Shown one piece after another: positions 13,415-16,661 of a DNA stretch of 16,661 bases. The stretch comes from Solibacillus silvestris_B (lineage in GTDB: Bacteria > Bacillota > Bacilli > Bacillales_A > Planococcaceae), in contig NZ_JBQCJW010000048.1 of assembly GCF_051967575.1 (NCBI RefSeq), forward strand, positions 1 through 16,661. Reading direction: 5' to 3'. The first letter of the stretch is position 1. Each line of letters opens with the position of its first letter. The translations under genes were made by a program, and so were the position numbers. The notes below the pieces were generated by a model. That model saw only the letters and a list, made by a program, of their open reading frames with translations, ran no database searches and was not told the DNA's origin.

Positions 13415-13903
13415 GTGGACTTTGAAATGAAGATAAAAGAATTGAAAGAAGCGATCGGGAAGTTGCCTGAACGGGAAGCGAAGTCACTGCTATTTCATAT
13501 TCTATTAAAATTGGAAATATCGAGGGGAACGGACTACCTTGAGAAAAAGTTTATTAGTGAACTAGAAGAAATATATGAACCGGTTTTCGATATAGAAAGA
13601 AAACGGGCAGAAATGCCGCACGAGCAAAGCTGCCGAATGGTACATATTGTATTTGGGCTTTCTGGTGCGGGATCATTAAAAATGGCCTTGAAGATAATGA
13701 AGGTACACAAATGGGAACAGGTTATTATTTTTGGGGATATATTCTCGATTGGTCCTATTGAGCGGCTGCATGAAGATGACGGCCAAGAAGCAAGAGTTCA
13801 ATGGCTGAAAAATGCGGTGTCAATGGCTTTGGCCGAGCGCGTTAACTTTCAAGTAAGCTTGCCTATAAGAGAATACTCATTTAACGAAAACTGCTTTAGT
13901 TAA
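13415..13903 (+). CDS. DUF1835-domain protein, C-terminally truncated
   Basis: A 162-residue protein whose second half begins a DUF1835 domain: VHIVFGLSGAGSLKMAL at about residues 75-91, then FGDIFSIGPI. Family members usually have 250-350 residues and carry a second domain (DUF3658). Here the reading stops within DUF1835 after LKNAVSMALAERVN, and the last 18 residues do not look like the family, so the gene is probably a truncated remnant. The first 70 residues are a helical region seen in some Bacillales members. GTG 13415 is seven bases from GGGGG (13403-13407); ATG 13409 is only one base from it, so GTG is preferred. Function of the family is unknown to me. Confidence 0.65.
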   Translation: MDFEMKIKELKEAIGKLPEREAKSLLFHILLKLEISRGTDYLEKKFISELEEIYEPVFDIERKRAEMPHEQSCRMVHIVFGLSGAGSLKMALKIMKVHKWEQVIIFGDIFSIGPIERLHEDDGQEARVQWLKNAVSMALAERVNFQVSLPIREYSFNENCFS

Positions 13904-13929
13904 GGCAAAGCGGATAAAAAATCATTTTT

Positions 13930-13956
13930 CACTCACACTTATAGTGGAGGTGAGTG
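13930..13956 (+). promoter_or_regulatory. hairpin overlapping a ribosome binding site
   Basis: CACTCAC (13930-13936) pairs exactly with GTGAGTG (13950-13956). The second arm overlaps GGAGGTGAG (13946-13954), the ribosome site of the next small gene. Folding could limit its translation. Confidence 0.35.
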
Positions 13957-13960
13957 TGGA

Positions 13961-14116
13961 ATGGGCAATAATAAACATAAAAATAATAAAACGCAGGATA
14001 ACAAAAAGCAGCAAAATCAAAATCAAAATGCTAATCGAGAGCGTGCGAACAGAGAAGAGTTCGCCAAGGAAGCAGATTTCAGCCGAAACCAAAAACAGAA
14101 TCAAAAGGATTGCTAA
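13961..14116 (+). CDS. small Asn/Gln/Lys-rich protein, gamma-type SASP-like
   Basis: A 51-residue, highly hydrophilic protein very rich in Asn, Gln and Lys, with a REEFAKEADFSRN core. Gamma-type small acid-soluble spore proteins have the same low-complexity make-up and an EFA(S/A)ET-like core, so a spore storage protein is likely, though this one is Lys-rich and ends in Cys. The start is secure: GGAGGTGAG lies eight bases upstream of ATG 13961. A longer overlapping frame from 13944 has odd composition and is rejected. A terminator follows at 14161. If correct, expression would be in the forespore. Confidence 0.65.
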   Translation: MGNNKHKNNKTQDNKKQQNQNQNANRERANREEFAKEADFSRNQKQNQKDC

Positions 14117-14127
14117 GGCATTTTTGG

Positions 14128-14337
14128 TTAACTCAATCTCACTTGAGCATGGGACAAAGCAAAATGGATCACTTTTCTATGTAGGGAAGTGATCCATTTT
14201 TTGTTTAGCTTAAAATGTTTATATAGCATTTTCTGCAGAACTTCCTTTGTTAAGTATGGGTTTAAATTGCTTAAGAATACGGCAACTACCTCCGCATTTT
14301 GATGCCATTCTTTCTCTTTTTCATTCGCTGTGTCCAT
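14128..14337 (-). CDS. hypothetical small protein
   Basis: A minus-strand ORF of 69 residues, hydrophilic N-terminus (MDTANEKEKEWHQN) followed by a helical part (VVAVFLSNLNPYLTKEVLQK). The N-terminal 45 residues look like a real protein. AAAGGAG lies in front of ATG 14337 but with only two bases of spacing; an in-frame TTG at 14349 has no site. The 3' third is encoded by the terminator hairpin at 14161-14202, so the native C-terminus may have been lost or the gene may run through the hairpin. Family not recognised. Confidence 0.45.
   Translation of the reverse strand: MDTANEKEKEWHQNAEVVAVFLSNLNPYLTKEVLQKMLYKHFKLNKKWITSLHRKVIHFALSHAQVRLS
14161..14202. terminator. 14-bp terminator hairpin, probably bidirectional
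   Basis: AAAATGGATCACTT (14161-14174) pairs exactly with 14187-14200, giving a T-run at 14197-14202 forward and A/T pairs for the reverse direction. It closes the SASP-like gene. Confidence 0.8.
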
Positions 14338-14412
14338 CTCTCCTTTCAAAAAATTAGAAGGCTCAGATGAAATATCTCTGATGTATTATATTATGGGGGA
14401 ATGTGAATCATC

Positions 14413-14462
14413 AAAAACAGAGCTATCCAAAACGAAGAATGACGTTTCGGACAGCCCTGTTT
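14413..14462 (-). terminator. terminator for the minus-strand oxidoreductase
   Basis: AAACAG-GCT-TCC-AAACG (14415-14435 region) pairs with the complementary blocks ending CTGTTT (14457-14462), each pair of blocks split by a single mismatch. Read on the minus strand the stem ends in TTTTT, placing it just after the stop at 14480. Confidence 0.7.
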
Positions 14463-14479
14463 CATAAATATATATTTAC

Positions 14480-15196
14480 TTAAATAGAAGATTCAACTGA
14501 AAAAAATTTGGGTATTTGTTGTCCGCGTTTGTCCAGCATAATTTGTTCTGGTTTGATGCCATGTTCACGCAGCACGTCAATGTTTTGCATAATAAACTCA
14601 TCACTGCCGACAACATAAAAGAGCCCGTCTTGATCTAAAGCAAGTTTTTTCACTTCTTCATAGTAATCATTTCGATTATCGACATACTGTGATGTGAAGT
14701 TTTTGTCAGATGCAGATTTAAAAACGTCGGTAAATAAGTAGTTTTTTGTAGAATCAATATTAAGGGAATTAATGTGACTGATGTTGTCAGGTCGTTCCAG
14801 ATAAGTAAGGATAAGCGGTCGGAAAGTTGCCAGACCTACACCTGAGGACAATAAGTAAATACTTTTGTCTTCTCTTTTCAGCGGTACATTGGAATGGATT
14901 TTAAATAGCGCCACTTCATTGCCAATTTCAAGATTTCTTAAAATCGATTTAAATTCTGAACACTGTTCTCGAATACGAGTTGTAATCCCAATTGACTGCT
15001 CATTTGGTAACGTGGAAATTGACATATGGCGAACTAAGCTTTTATTTGGTTGATCGCCTGCATTAAAACCTTCTAATGCAAGATGTGTGTGGGCACCTTC
15101 TTCCCATGTGAAGCCTTCAGGAAGGTCGAGCAAAAACGTTTTAACCTCTGATGTTTCTTCGATAATTGTGTTTATTTTCGTCCAGTATATTTGCAT
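14480..15196 (-). CDS. ferredoxin-NADP reductase-like flavin oxidoreductase
   Basis: A 238-residue FNR-superfamily protein. The N-terminal barrel (about 1-105) contains the flavin-binding RHMSIS at about 56-61; the nucleotide-binding half includes GVGLATFRPLI (about 120) and FYVVGSDEFI (about 194-203), the usual place of the pyridine-nucleotide contact. There is no iron-sulphur cysteine cluster and no haem domain, so it should pass electrons between NAD(P)H and a separate partner that is not obvious here. The ATG at 15194-15196 is preceded on the minus strand by AAGGAG. It stands alone with its own terminator. The exact electron acceptor is unknown. Confidence 0.82.
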   Translation of the reverse strand: MQIYWTKINTIIEETSEVKTFLLDLPEGFTWEEGAHTHLALEGFNAGDQPNKSLVRHMSISTLPNEQSIGITTRIREQCSEFKSILRNLEIGNEVALFKIHSNVPLKREDKSIYLLSSGVGLATFRPLILTYLERPDNISHINSLNIDSTKNYLFTDVFKSASDKNFTSQYVDNRNDYYEEVKKLALDQDGLFYVVGSDEFIMQNIDVLREHGIKPEQIMLDKRGQQIPKFFSVESSI

Positions 15197-15411
15197 GATC
15201 CATTCTCCTTACATAATTATTAATCTCTTTACAATTTATAGTATATCACAGATGATAAACGTTCTCATTTAAAAGAATTCATAATTGAACAAGGTTGGTG
15301 AAAAAATAGAAATGTACTTAACCAATTGGGCAGTTTAAAGGGATAAGGAGATATTATTAGTAGGAACCTGATAACAACTATAAAATATGTAGTAGATAGG
15401 GGAGTGAAAAA

Positions 15412-16011
15412 ATGGAAAGTAATGTTTTTGAAGAAATGGCAAAAAGATATGATACAGTGGAAAGAATAGAATTAGCTAAAATTATTGTTGAAGCCGTAAG
15501 ACCGGAATTACAAAATAGTAAATCAAAATCTTTATTAGACTATGGGAGCGGTACGGGTCTGGTTAGTTTGGAAGTATCAGATTTAGTGAATTCCATCTTG
15601 CTGGTAGACTCATCAAAGCAAATGCTTGCTGTTGCCGAAGCTAAAATATCCTCCAAGGGGATTACGAACGCAAGAGTACTTTATTCAGATTTTACTCAAG
15701 AAAAGCCTGAACTGGATGCAGATATCGTTTTACTGTCACTCGTCCTGCTACATATTCCAAATACTAAAAAAATATTACAGGAATTATTCAATCTATTAAA
15801 TGATGGCGGCAAACTTATTATTGTGGATTTTGACAAAAACGATAAAATAAGTCATCCAACCGTTCATAATGGTTTTTCACATGAAGAACTCAAAAAGGAA
15901 TTATCCGAAGCTGGCTTTAAATCAATCGAAGTTAAGACATTCTATCATGGAAAGCGTATTTTTATGAATGAAGATGCTTCAATGTTTCTATCCAGTAGCA
16001 TTAAGGAATGA
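15412..16011 (+). CDS. class I SAM-dependent methyltransferase
   Basis: A 199-residue cytosolic methyltransferase. Motif I is LLDYGSGTGLVSL (about 41-53), followed by the acidic end of beta-2 (LLVDSS, about 63-68), the DFT segment after beta-3, DIVLLSLVLLHI (motif IV region) and a GGKLIIVDFD strand (about 131-140). This is the UbiE/YcgJ-like small-molecule type; the substrate is not visible. ATG 15412 has AGGGGAG at 15398-15404 with seven-base spacing. It is divergent from the oxidoreductase gene and ends in its own terminator, so it appears monocistronic. Confidence 0.9.
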   Translation: MESNVFEEMAKRYDTVERIELAKIIVEAVRPELQNSKSKSLLDYGSGTGLVSLEVSDLVNSILLVDSSKQMLAVAEAKISSKGITNARVLYSDFTQEKPELDADIVLLSLVLLHIPNTKKILQELFNLLNDGGKLIIVDFDKNDKISHPTVHNGFSHEELKKELSEAGFKSIEVKTFYHGKRIFMNEDASMFLSSSIKE

Positions 16012-16044
16012 AGTCTGAATAATTAACTGGAGTTAATATAATAA

Positions 16045-16090
16045 AAAGAAGAACGATTTCCTGCTGAAGGAATTCGTTCTTCTTTCTTAT
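16045..16090. terminator. 18-bp terminator hairpin between methyltransferase and MarR genes
   Basis: AAAGAAGAACGATTTCCT (16045-16062) pairs with 16068-16085 with one mismatch and a five-base loop, followed by T-rich sequence. The genes converge here, so it may serve both. Confidence 0.8.
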
Positions 16091-16125
16091 TGGAATTAGG
16101 TAAACCGTATTAACTGCAAAAGATT

Positions 16126-16554
16126 TTAAAGTTTTTCCACATTATGATTTAAGCGTGTGAGAAATTGATTAAGTTGCTGTAATTCGATATCCGAAAAATC
16201 TTCGTAAAGATCATTTAAAAATTGATCTTTAAACATTGTACAGCCTTCCAGTAGTGCCCGTCCTTTATCGGAAATCGTTACAAGCACTTCACGGTTGTTC
16301 TTTTCATTACGTTTGCGTTCGACATATTGCTGTTCTTCAAGCAGCTTCAGATGACGCGTAATTGCCGATTGATCGATAGCTAATGATTGTTGAAGTACCT
16401 TTTGTGTAACACTGCCTTTTTTTACTAAAGAACCTAAAATTTCATATCTCGTCAAACTGACTTCTGTTCTTTTTTCAAAAATCTGCGTTACGTGACGGTC
16501 TAATCTTTTTAACATCATAATCATTTGTTTTTTATCATCCAAACAAACTTCCAT
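16126..16554 (-). CDS. MarR-family transcriptional regulator
   Basis: A 142-residue winged-helix regulator of normal MarR length. The DNA-binding core spans about residues 33-98: TRYEILGSLV, the helix-turn-helix QQSLAIDQSAITRHLKLLEE, then the wing (ERKRNEKNNREVLVTISDKG). N- and C-terminal helices form the dimer part. It probably represses its own and nearby genes until a ligand binds; whatever it controls may lie beyond the window edge. ATG 16552-16554 has AAGGAGG upstream on the minus strand (16561-16567). Confidence 0.92.
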   Translation of the reverse strand: MEVCLDDKKQMIMMLKRLDRHVTQIFEKRTEVSLTRYEILGSLVKKGSVTQKVLQQSLAIDQSAITRHLKLLEEQQYVERKRNEKNNREVLVTISDKGRALLEGCTMFKDQFLNDLYEDFSDIELQQLNQFLTRLNHNVEKL

Positions 16555-16661
16555 ACTAATCCTCCTTACATTGATTACTCATCGTGGATCTACGTCAAAT
16601 TTTCGGACACATTCTGCCTAAGTTTTTTCTTGGGGCAACATCCCGAACGGATTGTTCCACA

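Noticed and set aside
13944..14192. 82-codon forward ORF overlapping the SASP-like gene
   Set aside because: It is rich in Ile, Lys and Arg as expected from reading an Asn/Lys/Gln-rich gene out of frame, and the GGAGGTGAG site is properly spaced for ATG 13961, not for this start.
14865..15272. Forward ORFs opposite the oxidoreductase gene
   Set aside because: They lack ribosome sites and are antisense to a convincing FNR-like protein.

Overview
The window looks like chromosomal DNA from a low-GC, spore-forming Bacillota, probably Bacillales and perhaps Planococcaceae (Solibacillus/Lysinibacillus-like). The reasons are strong AGGAGG-type ribosome sites, GTG/TTG starts, many U-tailed terminators, a Bce-type peptide-antibiotic module, a SigX/SigV-like ECF sigma factor with a DUF4179 anti-sigma factor, and a small Asn/Gln-rich protein resembling a gamma-type SASP. 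The genus is an inference.

Layout. (1) Positions 1-2965 are visibly A+T-rich and look like a defence or accessory island. They hold an unrecognised protein with an Abi/HEPN-like C-terminal pattern (63-866), a 440-base gap with repeats and a possible gene remnant, then a tight two-gene operon: an unknown 170-aa protein (1310-1822) and a SEFIR-domain protein (1824-2798), closed by a large terminator. (2) Positions 3032-4215 are a gene graveyard: two separate C-terminal remnants of Rrf2-type regulators on the minus strand and the C-terminal half of an HSL-type esterase, followed by an apparently intact SDR dehydrogenase (4216-4971) that starts right at a scar and has no ribosome site. (3) Positions 5072-11000 form a Bce-type antimicrobial-peptide sensing and resistance module: response regulator, intramembrane-sensing histidine kinase, two tandemly duplicated small exported proteins each with its own terminator, palindrome and promoter, then ABC ATPase and permease. 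(4) Positions 11076-11584 carry an unrecognised small ORF and a second copy of a ~50-base repeat plus terminator also seen at 2862-2965. (5) Positions 11687-13385 are an ECF sigma/anti-sigma operon with a SigX/SigV-like promoter upstream and a remnant of a second anti-sigma gene downstream. (6) Positions 13415-16554 are small housekeeping or accessory genes: a truncated DUF1835 protein, the SASP-like protein, a small hypothetical protein, an FNR-like oxidoreductase, a SAM methyltransferase and a MarR regulator.

How the genes would work together: the histidine kinase would sense peptide flux through the permease and phosphorylate the response regulator. That regulator would bind the two TTGCA-N4-TG(C/T)AA palindromes and switch on the two exported proteins and the transporter. 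The exported pair is not a standard part of Bce modules that I recognise. It and the 170-aa + SEFIR pair are the two best candidates here for something undescribed.
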